A stretch of DNA of 64,000 nucleotides from Streptomyces sp. NBC_01237 (GCF_035917275.1 NZ_CP108508.1:5952001-6016000); one strand, 5' to 3'. Counted from the stretch's first letter, positions 1 to 8,636 are shown. Notes: generated from the sequence alone by a model not told the origin. Translations and numbers: made by a program.

Positions 1-316
1 GCTGATGTTCCCCACCAACATCGTCGTCGAGGCGGCCCTGTCCTTCCTCGGCGTCGGCATCAAACCGCCCACCCCGTCCTGGGGACAGATGCTCACCGAG
101 GCCGACACCTGGTACCAGGCGGCCCCCACCTATCTGCTGCTCCCCGCCGGACTGCTCTTCGTCACCGTGCTCGCCCTGACCGTCCTCGGCGAGGGCATCC
201 GCACGGCACTCGACCCGCGCGCCGCGTCCCGGCTGCGGATCGGCACCGGACGCAAGGAAGCCAAGGACTCCGGTGCGGACACGGCGGCCAAGAAGTCCGA
301 GGAGGACCGGGCATGA
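1..316 (+). CDS. ABC transporter permease, DppC/OppC-like (3' end only)
   Basis: C-terminal part of an inner-membrane permease of the peptide/nickel ABC importer family. The 5' end lies outside the window and the first whole codon begins at base 2. The visible ~104 residues carry the family stretch ALSFLGVGIKPPTPSWG, which is the coupling-loop region that contacts the ATPase, then one last hydrophobic helix (about residues 43-65) and a charged Lys/Glu/Asp-rich tail. Its stop codon overlaps the ATG of the next permease (ATGA), so the two are translationally coupled. The substrate cannot be read from the sequence; peptides are the commonest for this family. Confidence 0.88.
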   Translation, partial: LMFPTNIVVEAALSFLGVGIKPPTPSWGQMLTEADTWYQAAPTYLLLPAGLLFVTVLALTVLGEGIRTALDPRAASRLRIGTGRKEAKDSGADTAAKKSEEDRA

Positions 317-1302
317 CCGGGTTTCTGCTGCGACGGCTCGGGGGAGCCGTCTTCGTCCTTCTCGCGCTGACCGTGATCCTGTACGCGATCTTCTACGTCG
401 CCCCCGGCGACGTCGCCCAGATCGCCTGCGGCCCGCGCTGCTCACCCGCCCAGGTCGCCCAGGTCACCCAGCAGCTACGGCTGGACGACCCGGTGTACGT
501 GCAGTACTGGCACTTCCTCCAGGGCATCGTCGCCGGACGCGACTTCTCCACCGGCACCGGGGTCGAGCACTGCTCCGCCCCCTGCCTCGGGGTCTCGTAC
601 CAGAGCGACCAGCAGGTCACCCGGCTGATCCTGGCCAAGCTGCCGGTCACCGCCTCGCTCGTGATCGGCGCCTTCGTGGGCTGGGTCCTGCTCGGCGTCG
701 GCACGGGAGTGCTGTCCGCCTGGCGGCGGGGCCGGATCACCGAGCGGGTGCTGACCTGGCTGACCCTGGCCGGAACCGCCACGCCCGTCTTCGTCATCGG
801 GCTGCTGCTCATCATCGTCTTCTGCTCCACACTCCAGTGGCTGCCGTCCCCGACGTACGTACCGTTCACGGAGAATCCCGAGCAGTGGGCCTGGGGGCTG
901 CTCCTGCCCTGGGTGTCGCTGGCCCTCATCGAGTCCGCCAAATACGCCCGGCTGACCAGGAGTTCCATGCTGGAGACGCTCGCCGAGGACCATGTGCGCA
1001 CCTTTCGCGCGTACGGCGTCAGCGAGCGCGCCATCATCGGGCGGCACGCCCTGCGCGGTGCCGTCGCACCCGTGATCGCGCTCAGCGCGCTGGACTTCGG
1101 CTCGATGTTCGGCGGCGCGGTCCTGACCGAATCACTCTTCGGCATCCCCGGCATCGGCCGCGAACTGGTGCACGCCGTCAAGGTCGTGGACCTGCCCGTC
1201 GTCGTCGGCATGGTGCTGGTGACCGGTTTCTTCGTGGTGCTCGCCAATACCGTGGCGGACGTCCTGTACGCGCTGGCCGACCGACGGGTGGTCCTGTCAT
1301 GA
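313..1302 (+). CDS. ABC transporter permease, DppB/OppB-like
   Basis: Membrane permease of 329 residues, the DppB-type partner of the preceding DppC-type protein. The N-terminal helix (residues 8-28), four to five further hydrophobic segments and the cytoplasmic coupling loop ending in LTESLFGIPGIGREL are all present. The first periplasmic loop has two Cys-rich patches (CGPRCSP near residue 36 and CSAPCLG near residue 92), which is unusual and could form disulfides. It sits between the DppC-type gene and the ATPase with 4-base ATGA overlaps at both ends, so this is one tightly coupled operon. The solute-binding protein is presumably upstream of the window. Confidence 0.9.
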   Translation: MTGFLLRRLGGAVFVLLALTVILYAIFYVAPGDVAQIACGPRCSPAQVAQVTQQLRLDDPVYVQYWHFLQGIVAGRDFSTGTGVEHCSAPCLGVSYQSDQQVTRLILAKLPVTASLVIGAFVGWVLLGVGTGVLSAWRRGRITERVLTWLTLAGTATPVFVIGLLLIIVFCSTLQWLPSPTYVPFTENPEQWAWGLLLPWVSLALIESAKYARLTRSSMLETLAEDHVRTFRAYGVSERAIIGRHALRGAVAPVIALSALDFGSMFGGAVLTESLFGIPGIGRELVHAVKVVDLPVVVGMVLVTGFFVVLANTVADVLYALADRRVVLS

Positions 1303-3068
1303 CAACTCCCTCCCCGTTGGTCGAGGTCAAGGACCTCACCATCGACTTCGGCACCGTCCGGGCCGTGGACGGGCTCTCGTTCACCCTGGAGGCGGGCGGC
1401 GCGCTCGGCGTCGTCGGTGAATCCGGCTCCGGCAAGAGCGCGTCCGCGTACGCCCTGCTCGGACTGCACCGCGGTACGGGCGCCCGGGTCGGCGGTTCGG
1501 TCCAAGTCGCCGGTACGGACGTGGGCGCCGCGGACGACGCCGCGCTGCGGGCGCTGCGGGGCGCGAAGGCCGCCATGGTCTTCCAGGACCCGCTGTCCTC
1601 GCTCGACCCGTACTACACGGTCGGCGACCAGATCGCCGAGGTGTACCGGGTGCACAACTCCGTGTCCCGGCGGGCCGCACGCGCCCGTGCCGTCGAGGTG
1701 CTGGACCGGGTCGGCATCCCGGACGCGGCGCGTCGGGCCGGTTCCCGGCCGCACGAGTTCTCCGGCGGCATGCGGCAGCGGGCGCTCATCGCGATGGCCC
1801 TGGCCTGTGAACCGCGGCTGCTGATCGCCGACGAGCCGACCACCGCGCTGGACGTCACGGTGCAGGCCCAGATCCTGGATCTGCTGCACGGGCTGCGGCG
1901 TGAGAGCGGCATGGGGCTGCTGCTGGTCACCCATGACGTGGGGGTGGCGGCGGAGAGCGTGGACGAGGTGCTCGTCATGCGGGCGGGCCGCGAGGTCGAA
2001 CGCGGACCGGTCGCCGAGGTGCTGGGCCGGCCCCGCGAGGCGTACACCAGGGAACTGCTCTCCGCGGTGCCGAGGGTGGACGTGAAGCGGGTGGTGCCGG
2101 ACGCGGTGTCCGTTCCGGTGCCCCGCACGTCGGCCGTCGTGGTGCCCCGCGCCCCGGGCCCGGACGACAGCTCTGCCGAGTCGCACGCCTCTGCCGCGCC
2201 GGACGCCTCCGCCGCGCCGCGTGCCTCCGTCGTCGCCGTCGGGGCCGACGCGCCGCCGCTGCTCGAAGCGGTCGATCTGCGGCGCGAGTTCGGCCGCGGT
2301 CGCGGCCGGGTCGCCGCCGTGGACGGGGTCTCGCTCAGCGTGCACGCCGGCCGGACGCTCGGCATCGTCGGCGAGAGCGGCAGCGGCAAGACGACGCTCG
2401 GGCGGATGCTGGTGCGGCTGCTCGATCCGACGTCGGGCCGGCTCCGTTACGGGGGTACGGAGATCGGCTCACTCTCCGAGAGGGGGCTGCGGCCGGTCCG
2501 GCGCGAGCTCCAGATGGTCTTCCAGGACCCCGTCGCCTCGCTCAACCCGCGCCGGTCGATCGGAGAATCCGTCGCCGACCCGCTCCGGGCGGCGGGGGAG
2601 AGCGACGAGAGCCGTATCCGCGACCGGGTGGGCGAGCTGCTGGAACGGGTGGGCCTGGACCCCGGCCGGTACGAGCGCTATCCGCACGAGTTCAGCGGCG
2701 GGCAGCGTCAGCGCGTCGGGATCGCCCGCGCGCTGGCCGCCGAACCCAAGCTGATCGTCTGCGACGAGCCGGTCTCCGCACTGGACGTCACCACCCAGGC
2801 GCAGGTCATCGGGCTCCTCGCCGAACTCCAGCGCGAGCTGGGCATCGGGCTGGTCTTCATCGCGCACGACCTCGCCGTCGTCCGTCAGGTCAGCGACCGG
2901 GTCGCGGTGATGCGCAACGGGATCGTCGTCGAACAGGGCGATGCCGACGACGTGTACGGGTCGCCTCAGCACCCGTACACGAAGCAGCTGCTGGCAGCCG
3001 TGCCCGCCCTCGACCCGGGACTCGCCGCGGTGCGCCGCGCGGCCCGCAAGGAGCTGGCCGCTGCCTGA
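1299..3068 (+). CDS. Fused double ATP-binding protein of peptide ABC importer (DppD-DppF type)
   Basis: Cytoplasmic ATPase of 589 residues made of two complete nucleotide-binding domains in one chain. Domain 1 has Walker A GESGSGKSA (about residue 40), signature FSGGMRQRA and Walker B LLIADEPTTALD. Domain 2 has Walker A GESGSGKTT (about residue 357), signature FSGGQRQRV and Walker B LIVCDEPVSALD. An Ala/Ser/Pro-rich linker of about 50 residues joins them. In most Dpp/Opp systems these are separate D and F subunits, so this is a D-F fusion. Each domain ends with the oligopeptide-type extension (REAYTRELLSAVP, HPYTKQLLAAVP). ATG 1299 overlaps the permease stop, which fixes the start. Confidence 0.93.
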   Translation: MTTPSPLVEVKDLTIDFGTVRAVDGLSFTLEAGGALGVVGESGSGKSASAYALLGLHRGTGARVGGSVQVAGTDVGAADDAALRALRGAKAAMVFQDPLSSLDPYYTVGDQIAEVYRVHNSVSRRAARARAVEVLDRVGIPDAARRAGSRPHEFSGGMRQRALIAMALACEPRLLIADEPTTALDVTVQAQILDLLHGLRRESGMGLLLVTHDVGVAAESVDEVLVMRAGREVERGPVAEVLGRPREAYTRELLSAVPRVDVKRVVPDAVSVPVPRTSAVVVPRAPGPDDSSAESHASAAPDASAAPRASVVAVGADAPPLLEAVDLRREFGRGRGRVAAVDGVSLSVHAGRTLGIVGESGSGKTTLGRMLVRLLDPTSGRLRYGGTEIGSLSERGLRPVRRELQMVFQDPVASLNPRRSIGESVADPLRAAGESDESRIRDRVGELLERVGLDPGRYERYPHEFSGGQRQRVGIARALAAEPKLIVCDEPVSALDVTTQAQVIGLLAELQRELGIGLVFIAHDLAVVRQVSDRVAVMRNGIVVEQGDADDVYGSPQHPYTKQLLAAVPALDPGLAAVRRAARKELAAA

Positions 3069-3143
3069 CCCTGCGTAACTCCCCGACCCCATACCGCGAC
3101 GGAACGCCGCCGGGGTGGGAAAGTTACGACGGTTCACCCCTTT

Positions 3144-3179
3144 CGGTGGCGCGACGGACAACCGTCCGTCGCGCCACCG
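3144..3179 (+). terminator. Strong hairpin after the ABC importer operon
   Basis: A perfect 16-bp inverted repeat (3144-3159 with 3164-3179) encloses the loop AACC. It lies 75 bases after the ATPase stop and before the glycosyltransferase. There is no U-tract, which is normal for Streptomyces terminators. Confidence 0.7.
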
Positions 3180-3258
3180 GCGTATCCGCTTACGGTCGTC
3201 CCGCTGTGAGTCGCCGTTCCAACGGCGGCCGCTGACAAGGGAGATCGGGGGTGTACTC

Positions 3259-5079
3259 GTGCGCATCGGACTGCTCACCGACGGTGGCTACCCGTATGCG
3301 GCCGGTGAGTCCGGACTCTGGTGCGGCCGACTGGTGCGCGGTCTTCCCCAGCACGAGTTCGACCTCTTCGCGCTGAGCCGCTCCGCCCACCAGGAGGACC
3401 AGGGCTGGGTCCGGCTCCCGCACCACGTGAGCCGGGTACGCACCGCACCGCTGTGGGCCCCCGAGGACGGCACCCTGCGCGGCAGCGGCGGGCGCGGGCT
3501 CCTGGCCCGGCTCGTGACGGGGGGCCGGGGCTCGTACGGGAGGCGCGAACGACGGCGCTTCAGGGCGCACATGACGGCGCTCGCCACCGCGGTCTGCGCG
3601 ACGGGCGGCATCGGTGGGGACACGGGGCCCGGTGCCGGTACGTGTCACGAGGCGGGCCCCGGCTCCGGTGAGTGCGGTGCGGCGGCCGGTACGCCCGGTG
3701 CGCTCTTCGCCCAGGGGCTCTACGGGCTGGCCGAGCTGGCCGCGGAACGCGGCGGTCTGCACACCGCCCTGCGCTCCGAGACCACCGTGCGCATCCTGGA
3801 GTCGGCCTGCCGTGCCCGTGGCACCGGCCGGACCGTCCAGAGCGCCACCGTGCCCGATCACCTCGCCTTCGCCGCCGAGCTGGAGCGCATCCTGCGCCCG
3901 CTCTCCCTCGACTGGTACGGCAGGGAGAGCCTCGGGGCGGTCGACCTCTGCCACGCGGCGTCGGGTGGCGCCGCCGCGCTGCCGGGGCTGCTGGCCAAAC
4001 GCTTCTTCGGGGTGCCGCTGCTGGTCACGGAGCACGATGTGCCCCTGCGGGAGCACTATCTGGCCGCGCCCGACGCGCCGTTCAGCGCGCCGGTACACGC
4101 CCTGCTCGCGAACTTCCACGGACTGCTGGCCGCCGAGGTCTACCGCCGGGCCGAGCTCATCACCCCCGGCAGCACCCATGTACGCCGCTGGCAGGAGCGG
4201 TGCGGCGCCGACCGCGCCAAGCTGCGCACGGTCCACCCCGGCATGGCGGAGGACCGTTTCACGGGTGTGGGGGAGGGCGACGACAACGGTGGCCCGGACA
4301 CCCTGGTCTGGGTCGGCCGGATCGAGCCCGCCAAGGACCTGATCTCCCTGCTCCACGCGTTCACCGAGGTCCGCCGCGCCGAACCGGCCGCCCGGCTGCG
4401 GATCCTCGCCGCCCCGGCCGAGGGCGCCGAGGACACCACATACCTCATGCACTGCCGGGCGCTGGCCGACCGGCTCTTCCCCGACGAGCCCACCGGAGCC
4501 CGCACCGAAGGCGGCAGCCCGGTCTCCTTCGGGGAGATCGGCGGCCCCGAGGTCCCCGGCCTCCCCGAGGCGTACGCGGCGGCCGGCGTCGTCGTGCTCT
4601 CCAGCGTGGTCGAGGGCTTTCCGACCGGTCTGGTCGAGGCGATGTTCTGCGGCCGGGCCACCGTCTCCACGGACGTGGGAGCGGTCGTCGAGGTGATCGG
4701 CGGTACGGGGCTCGTCGTGCCCCCGCGCAATCCGCGGGCGCTCGCCGACGCCTGCGTCACGCTGCTGCGCGACCCCGAACGCCGTGCACGCCTGGGCGCG
4801 GCGGCGCGGGCGCGGGCGCTCGAACTGTTCACCGTCGAACAGAACCTCGCGGCATTTCGCGGCATTTACCTGGAGCTGATCTCACGCTCGCCGGTGTGCC
4901 GGGAGGCCGACGCGGTGGACGCCGACGGCGATCCCCGTCCGTTCGCCACCCCGCCGGAGGCCCAGGTGTCCGGCCACTGGACGCGGCGCGCCGCCCGGGC
5001 GCCCGGATGGGCCGCCGAAACCGCGGGCGTGTGCGCGGGCGCGGCGGGCGGCGCGGGAACCGGGGGCGGCGATGCGTGA
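3259..5079 (+). CDS. GT4 glycosyltransferase with N-terminal DUF3492 (PelF-like)
   Basis: Cytoplasmic glycosyltransferase of 606 residues from GTG 3259 (RIGLLTDGGYPYAAGESG is the conserved beginning; an upstream in-frame extension to 3115 lacks coding character). The N-terminal half resembles DUF3492 of PelF: a GYPYAAGESGLW loop and, near residue 255, GVPLLVTEHDVPLREHY. The C-terminal half is a GT-B nucleotide-sugar domain with VWVGRIEPAKDL, the E-x7-E motif EGFPTGLVEAM and STDVGAVVEVI. PelF uses UDP-GlcNAc or UDP-GalNAc; the donor here is unknown. A Gly-rich low-complexity loop near residues 115-145 and a disordered tail are additions to the core. It heads a co-directional group with a membrane protein, epimerase and spherulin-4 protein. 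Confidence 0.85.
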   Translation: MRIGLLTDGGYPYAAGESGLWCGRLVRGLPQHEFDLFALSRSAHQEDQGWVRLPHHVSRVRTAPLWAPEDGTLRGSGGRGLLARLVTGGRGSYGRRERRRFRAHMTALATAVCATGGIGGDTGPGAGTCHEAGPGSGECGAAAGTPGALFAQGLYGLAELAAERGGLHTALRSETTVRILESACRARGTGRTVQSATVPDHLAFAAELERILRPLSLDWYGRESLGAVDLCHAASGGAAALPGLLAKRFFGVPLLVTEHDVPLREHYLAAPDAPFSAPVHALLANFHGLLAAEVYRRAELITPGSTHVRRWQERCGADRAKLRTVHPGMAEDRFTGVGEGDDNGGPDTLVWVGRIEPAKDLISLLHAFTEVRRAEPAARLRILAAPAEGAEDTTYLMHCRALADRLFPDEPTGARTEGGSPVSFGEIGGPEVPGLPEAYAAAGVVVLSSVVEGFPTGLVEAMFCGRATVSTDVGAVVEVIGGTGLVVPPRNPRALADACVTLLRDPERRARLGAAARARALELFTVEQNLAAFRGIYLELISRSPVCREADAVDADGDPRPFATPPEAQVSGHWTRRAARAPGWAAETAGVCAGAAGGAGTGGGDA

Positions 5080-5113
5080 CCACCTGACGGGCCACGACCA
5101 CGGAGGATTCCCG

Positions 5114-6574
5114 ATGCGCCGACCGACCGAAGGGCGCGCAGTTTTTGGCGCCCATGACGCCCCGGCCGCCCCGCGCGCCGGCGGCGCCCGGGACCCACGC
5201 CCCGAAGCGCTGGTCCCGGCGACCCCGGCCACCTCGGCTATCCCGGCCACCCCGGCGACCTCGGCCACTTCGGCCGCCCCGGTCACCGCGTTCGCGGAGA
5301 TCTCCGAGCCCCCGTGGGGCCTCCCGTCCAGCGCCGACCGGCTGGGCGGTACCCCCGCAGCGGAGGGCCCGGTGGTGAAGGGCCGCGCGGGGGAGGACCT
5401 CGCGTCCGAAGCCCCCGCGTCCGAAGCCCCCGCGTCCGAAGCCCCCGCGTCCGAAGCCCCCGCGTCCGACGGCGCCGTGTCCAAGGGGCACAGGCCCCGC
5501 ATCGCCCGCCGCGGCCCCGCCGACCCCGTGAAGCCGCTCATGCGCAGCCATCGCGAACTCTGCGAACGCGCCGTGGACGCCCTGGAGATCGCCGCCGGTC
5601 TGGAGGCCCACGGGCTCACCGACCGCACCGCCGCCCGCTACCGCCACCAGGACGTCTTCTCGCTCGCCGAGGAGCTGTACGCCCGGGTGCCGGGCAGCGC
5701 GGGGGAGCCCGGAGCCCGCCGGGCTCCCGGACCGGGGCCCGACACCGGGGCACGGGCCGGCTGGACGCTGCTCGCGCTGCTGCCGGGCGCCGCCTGCCTC
5801 GCGACGGCGGGCGTGCTGCGCGCCACGGAAGGCCTCCTCGGCGGGGGAGCGCGATGCGCCGTGACCGCGCTCGGGGCGCTCCTCGTGCTCCTGGCCCTGC
5901 GGTCGTGCCTACGGCGCGGACCGCTGCACGCCCCCCAAGGTTCCGGCCGGAGCGCGCTGTACGGCTGCTGGCTCCTCGCCTACGCGGTGTACGGCGAGGA
6001 GTTGCTGGCCCAGGTCATCAGCGGCGGACCCGACGGGCCCTGGGACGGTACGCCAGCCCCGCTGCTCGGGCTCGCGCTCGCCGTGGCGCCCGCCGCGTGG
6101 TGCGTGCACCTCTTCTCCGTACACGCCCACCGCAAACTCGCCGGCAGCCGCGCACTGGAGGAGTTCGGTGCCGGTGTGCGCCCCCTGCTCCTCGGCGCCG
6201 TCGCGCTCTTCCTGTGCGCGCTCGTGCCGTTGCTGCTCCTCGCCGACCTGGGATACGGGGGAGGCGGCACGCCCGTCGCCGTCACGGCCCTCGGAGTCCT
6301 GTTCCTCCTGGCCCGACTGCTCTGCGCGCACGGCTTCCCGGAGGCCGCCACCACCGGGCTCGCCGCCGCCTGCGCCGTCGAAGCGGCGGCCCCCGCCCTG
6401 ATCCTCGCCGGGCGGCTGCCCGGCCTCGACCTCCTCGCCCGGCCGGTGAACGCCCTCGTCACCTGGGGCGGCACCGGAGCCGTACCCGCCCTCGCCTGTG
6501 GAGCGGCCGCCCTCGGGCTGCTCGTCCACGCCGCCTTCGCCCTCTCCCGGGCGTCCGCCCACGCCAGGGCATGA
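5114..6574 (+). CDS. Polytopic membrane protein of the glycan group, no recognised family
   Basis: Integral membrane protein of 486 residues. ATG 5114 is preceded by GGAGGA at 5102-5107 and is preferred over the in-frame ATG at 5072. The first ~140 residues are disordered and Pro/Ala/Ser/Thr-rich with four exact ASEAP repeats. A short soluble helical segment (SHRELCERAVDALEIAAGL) follows at about 150-185, then about nine hydrophobic helices from residue 218 to the end. It sits 34 bases after the glycosyltransferase and before the epimerase, which suggests a role in glycan polymerisation or export. I do not see PelG, Wzx or Wzy signatures, so that role is inference from context only. Confidence 0.8.
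   Translation: MRRPTEGRAVFGAHDAPAAPRAGGARDPRPEALVPATPATSAIPATPATSATSAAPVTAFAEISEPPWGLPSSADRLGGTPAAEGPVVKGRAGEDLASEAPASEAPASEAPASEAPASDGAVSKGHRPRIARRGPADPVKPLMRSHRELCERAVDALEIAAGLEAHGLTDRTAARYRHQDVFSLAEELYARVPGSAGEPGARRAPGPGPDTGARAGWTLLALLPGAACLATAGVLRATEGLLGGGARCAVTALGALLVLLALRSCLRRGPLHAPQGSGRSALYGCWLLAYAVYGEELLAQVISGGPDGPWDGTPAPLLGLALAVAPAAWCVHLFSVHAHRKLAGSRALEEFGAGVRPLLLGAVALFLCALVPLLLLADLGYGGGGTPVAVTALGVLFLLARLLCAHGFPEAATTGLAAACAVEAAAPALILAGRLPGLDLLARPVNALVTWGGTGAVPALACGAAALGLLVHAAFALSRASAHARA
5402..5470 (+). repeat. 15-bp in-frame tandem repeat (ASEAP)
   Basis: Four exact copies of GCGTCCGAAGCCCCC (5402-5461) followed by a partial fifth. They lie inside the disordered N-terminal tail of the membrane protein gene and keep the frame, so copy-number changes would only lengthen or shorten the tail. 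Confidence 0.95.
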
Positions 6575-6717
6575 CCCCTCATCGAGGCACCACCGCACCG
6601 ATGCGCTGCTGCCCGCCCCGAACCACCCATCCGCCCCACCCCGTACCACCGCCCCACCCCGCGGAGCCGACGCCGTGGGCCCGCCTCGCACGTAACTGCC
6701 CCAAGGAGACACCGGAC

Positions 6718-6777
6718 ATGACGCCCCAATCCCCCGCACCGGCAAGCCGCCGTCGGCACCGAAGGGGTGCACGATGA
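6718..6777 (+). CDS. 19-residue leader ORF coupled to the epimerase gene
   Basis: ATG 6718 follows an AAGGAGA ribosome-binding site at 6703-6709, which is the best in this part of the window. It opens 19 codons (MTPQSPAPASRRRHRRGAR) whose TGA at 6775-6777 overlaps the ATG of the epimerase (ATGA). The peptide is Pro-rich then strongly basic, with 7 Arg and 1 His in the last ten residues. The arrangement is typical of translational coupling: ribosomes ending the leader reinitiate on the epimerase, whose own ribosome-binding site (GAAGGGG, about 5 bases from its ATG) lies inside the leader. It is too short to judge by homology. It may be only a start-region ORF without a product of its own. Confidence 0.45.
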   Translation: MTPQSPAPASRRRHRRGAR

Positions 6778-7739
6778 GGGTGCTGCTGCTCGGAGCCAAC
6801 GGATTCCTCGGCCGCTTCGTCGCCGACCGCCTGCTCGCCGATCCCGCCGTGCACCTCACGGCACTCGGCCGCGGCGACGACGCCGACGTACGGTTCGACC
6901 TCGCGGGCGGCAGCCCCGGAGCGCTCACCCGCTTCCTGGACGCCGTCCACCCCGGGGTCGTCGTCAACTGCGCGGGTGCCACCCGCGGCGGCGCCCGCGA
7001 CCTGACCAGGCACAACACCGTCGCCGTCGCCACCGTCTGCGAGGCCCTGCGCCGCAGCGGCTGCGGGGCCAGGCTCGTCCAGGTCGGCTGCGCCTCCGAG
7101 TACGGGCCCTCGCAGCCCGGCTCCTCGACCGCCGAGGACGCCATCCCGCGCCCCGGCGGCCCGTACGGGGTCAGCAAGCTCGCCGCCACCGAACTCGTCC
7201 TCGGCTCGGACCTGGACGCCGTCGTGCTCAGAGTGTTCTCACCGGTCGGTCCCGGCACCCCGGCGGGCTCGCCGCTCGGCAGGCTCGCCGAGGCCATGCG
7301 CCGGGCCATGCAGTCCGGCGACGGCGAGCTCAAGCTCAGCGGTCTCGGGGTGCAGCGTGACTTCGTCGACGTACGGGACGTGGCGCGTGCCGTGCACGCC
7401 GCCTCGCTCTCCGCCGCGCAGGGCGTCGTCAACATCGGCACCGGCCGGGCCGTACGGCTGCGCGACGCGGCCGCCGTCCTCGCCAGGGTCGCCGGGTACG
7501 CGGGCGCACTCCACGAGCTGGACACGCCCCCCGCCCGGATTCCGATCGGCGCCCCCCGCGCCTCCACCGAATCCGTCGTCGAGCACCTCTCGGCCACCCC
7601 GTCCCCGTACCCGGACGGCTGCGGCGGCTGGCAGCAGGCCGACGTCCGCACCGCCCGGGACCGGCTGGGCTGGCGGCCCCGGATCAATCTGGAGGAGTCC
7701 CTCGCCGACATCTGGATGGAGGCGGCGTGCCGTATCTGA
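6774..7739 (+). CDS. NAD-dependent epimerase/dehydratase (extended SDR)
   Basis: Rossmann-fold nucleotide-sugar epimerase/dehydratase of 321 residues. The N-terminal dinucleotide motif GANGFLG (residues 7-13) is followed by a single Asp-rich turn, the NAG-type strand VVNCAGA, a Ser in the VGCASEYG strand and the catalytic pair in YGVSK (near residue 131). A GVQRDFVDVRDVARAV segment matches the extended-SDR substrate-domain junction. It likely interconverts or dehydrates a UDP-sugar feeding the glycosyltransferase upstream; the exact sugar is not determinable. It overlaps the 19-codon leader at its start and overlaps the spherulin-4 gene by 13 bases at its end. Confidence 0.88.
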   Translation: MRVLLLGANGFLGRFVADRLLADPAVHLTALGRGDDADVRFDLAGGSPGALTRFLDAVHPGVVVNCAGATRGGARDLTRHNTVAVATVCEALRRSGCGARLVQVGCASEYGPSQPGSSTAEDAIPRPGGPYGVSKLAATELVLGSDLDAVVLRVFSPVGPGTPAGSPLGRLAEAMRRAMQSGDGELKLSGLGVQRDFVDVRDVARAVHAASLSAAQGVVNIGTGRAVRLRDAAAVLARVAGYAGALHELDTPPARIPIGAPRASTESVVEHLSATPSPYPDGCGGWQQADVRTARDRLGWRPRINLEESLADIWMEAACRI

Positions 7740-8551
7740 CCACCACCGGTGCCGCGCGGCGGACCTGTGGCGGCGAACAACTCGGCTTCGGCGTCCCCGG
7801 ATACGCCCATCCGCTGCTCGCGCCCACCGAGTGGGCCGAGCTGGTGCGGCCGGGCACCCCACTGCACTGGGCGGTCCTCAACATCGCCGACGGGCCCGGC
7901 TCCCGGCCGGACCCGCACTGTCTGGAGGCCGCGGGCCGGCTCCGCAATGCCCGGGAGCGGGCCCTGCACGGCGAGGCCCCGGACGACTCCGTCCGGGCCG
8001 CGGGCGGCAGGCTGCTGGGCCACCTCGATCTGGCCTTCGGCAACCGCCCCTTCGGCGAGCTGATCGCCGACGCGCGGTCCTTCCTCGACTGGTACCGGGT
8101 CGGCGGCTTCTATCTCGGCCGCTGCCCGGCCGAGCGCGCCGAACTCCCGGCGGTCCGGCGGCTCACCAGCACCCTGCACACCCTGCTGGAGGGGAGCGAC
8201 AGCGGCGACGAGGGCGGGCGCCTCGTGCTGGGGCACGGCACCCACCCGTATCCGGGCTACGCCGAAACCGCCGATCAGCTGGTCACCTTCCGCGGCCCGT
8301 GGGCCGACTACCGCTGGTCACAGGTGGCCCAGTGGACGGCCAACTACCCGCCGGAGCGCTTCGCGCACTTCGTCCACGGCGTTCCGCGCACCCATCTCGA
8401 CGAGGCCATGCGCATCGCCCGCTGGCAGGGAGCGGGGACGATCTTCTTCACCGACCGGGACGACCATCACGGACAAACCGATCCATTCGCGGCGCTGCCC
8501 AGTTACTGGGACGAAATCGTCTCGCGGATCGGACCCGGTATCTCGGAATGA
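7727..8551 (+). CDS. Spherulation-specific family 4 / GH114-like protein
   Basis: Protein of 274 residues from GTG 7727, with GGAGG a few bases upstream, overlapping the epimerase end. It shows the spherulin-4 TIM-barrel signposts in order: FGVPGYAHP, WAVLNIADGPGSRPD, LLGHLDLAFGNRPFGEL, FLDWYRVGGFYLGRCP, VLGHGTHPYPGYAETAD and TFRGPWADY. The family is related to the endo-glycosidase half of PelA. In most relatives the strand corresponding to GGFYLGRCP reads GIF-(L/F)-DE; here the two acids are Gly and Arg, so hydrolase activity is doubtful. No signal peptide is visible, so the protein is probably cytoplasmic unless exported by another route. It is co-transcribed with the epimerase and glycosyltransferase. 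Confidence 0.82.
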   Translation: MPYLTTTGAARRTCGGEQLGFGVPGYAHPLLAPTEWAELVRPGTPLHWAVLNIADGPGSRPDPHCLEAAGRLRNARERALHGEAPDDSVRAAGGRLLGHLDLAFGNRPFGELIADARSFLDWYRVGGFYLGRCPAERAELPAVRRLTSTLHTLLEGSDSGDEGGRLVLGHGTHPYPGYAETADQLVTFRGPWADYRWSQVAQWTANYPPERFAHFVHGVPRTHLDEAMRIARWQGAGTIFFTDRDDHHGQTDPFAALPSYWDEIVSRIGPGISE

Positions 8552-8585
8552 GAGGGGGCGTGGCAGTGTTACGGCAAGAACAACC

Positions 8586-8609
8586 GTACGTAGATGAAGT
8601 ACGTAGAAT
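8586..8609 (+). promoter_or_regulatory. Direct repeat and -10-like hexamer upstream of moeZ
   Basis: GTACGTAGA occurs at 8586-8594 and again at 8599-8607 (13-base period). The second copy runs into TAGAAT (8604-8609), a good Streptomyces -10 about 28 bases before the moeZ GTG. No convincing -35 is present, which fits an activator-dependent or extended-spacer promoter, but this is only suggestive. Confidence 0.35.
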
Positions 8610-8636
8610 CCGACCACCTGCATTGTTGAGGTTCCT

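Noticed and set aside
3259..8551. Secondary-metabolite gene cluster
   Set aside because: There is no polyketide, peptide or terpene synthase gene and no resistance or regulator gene; the genes suit a cell-surface glycan better.
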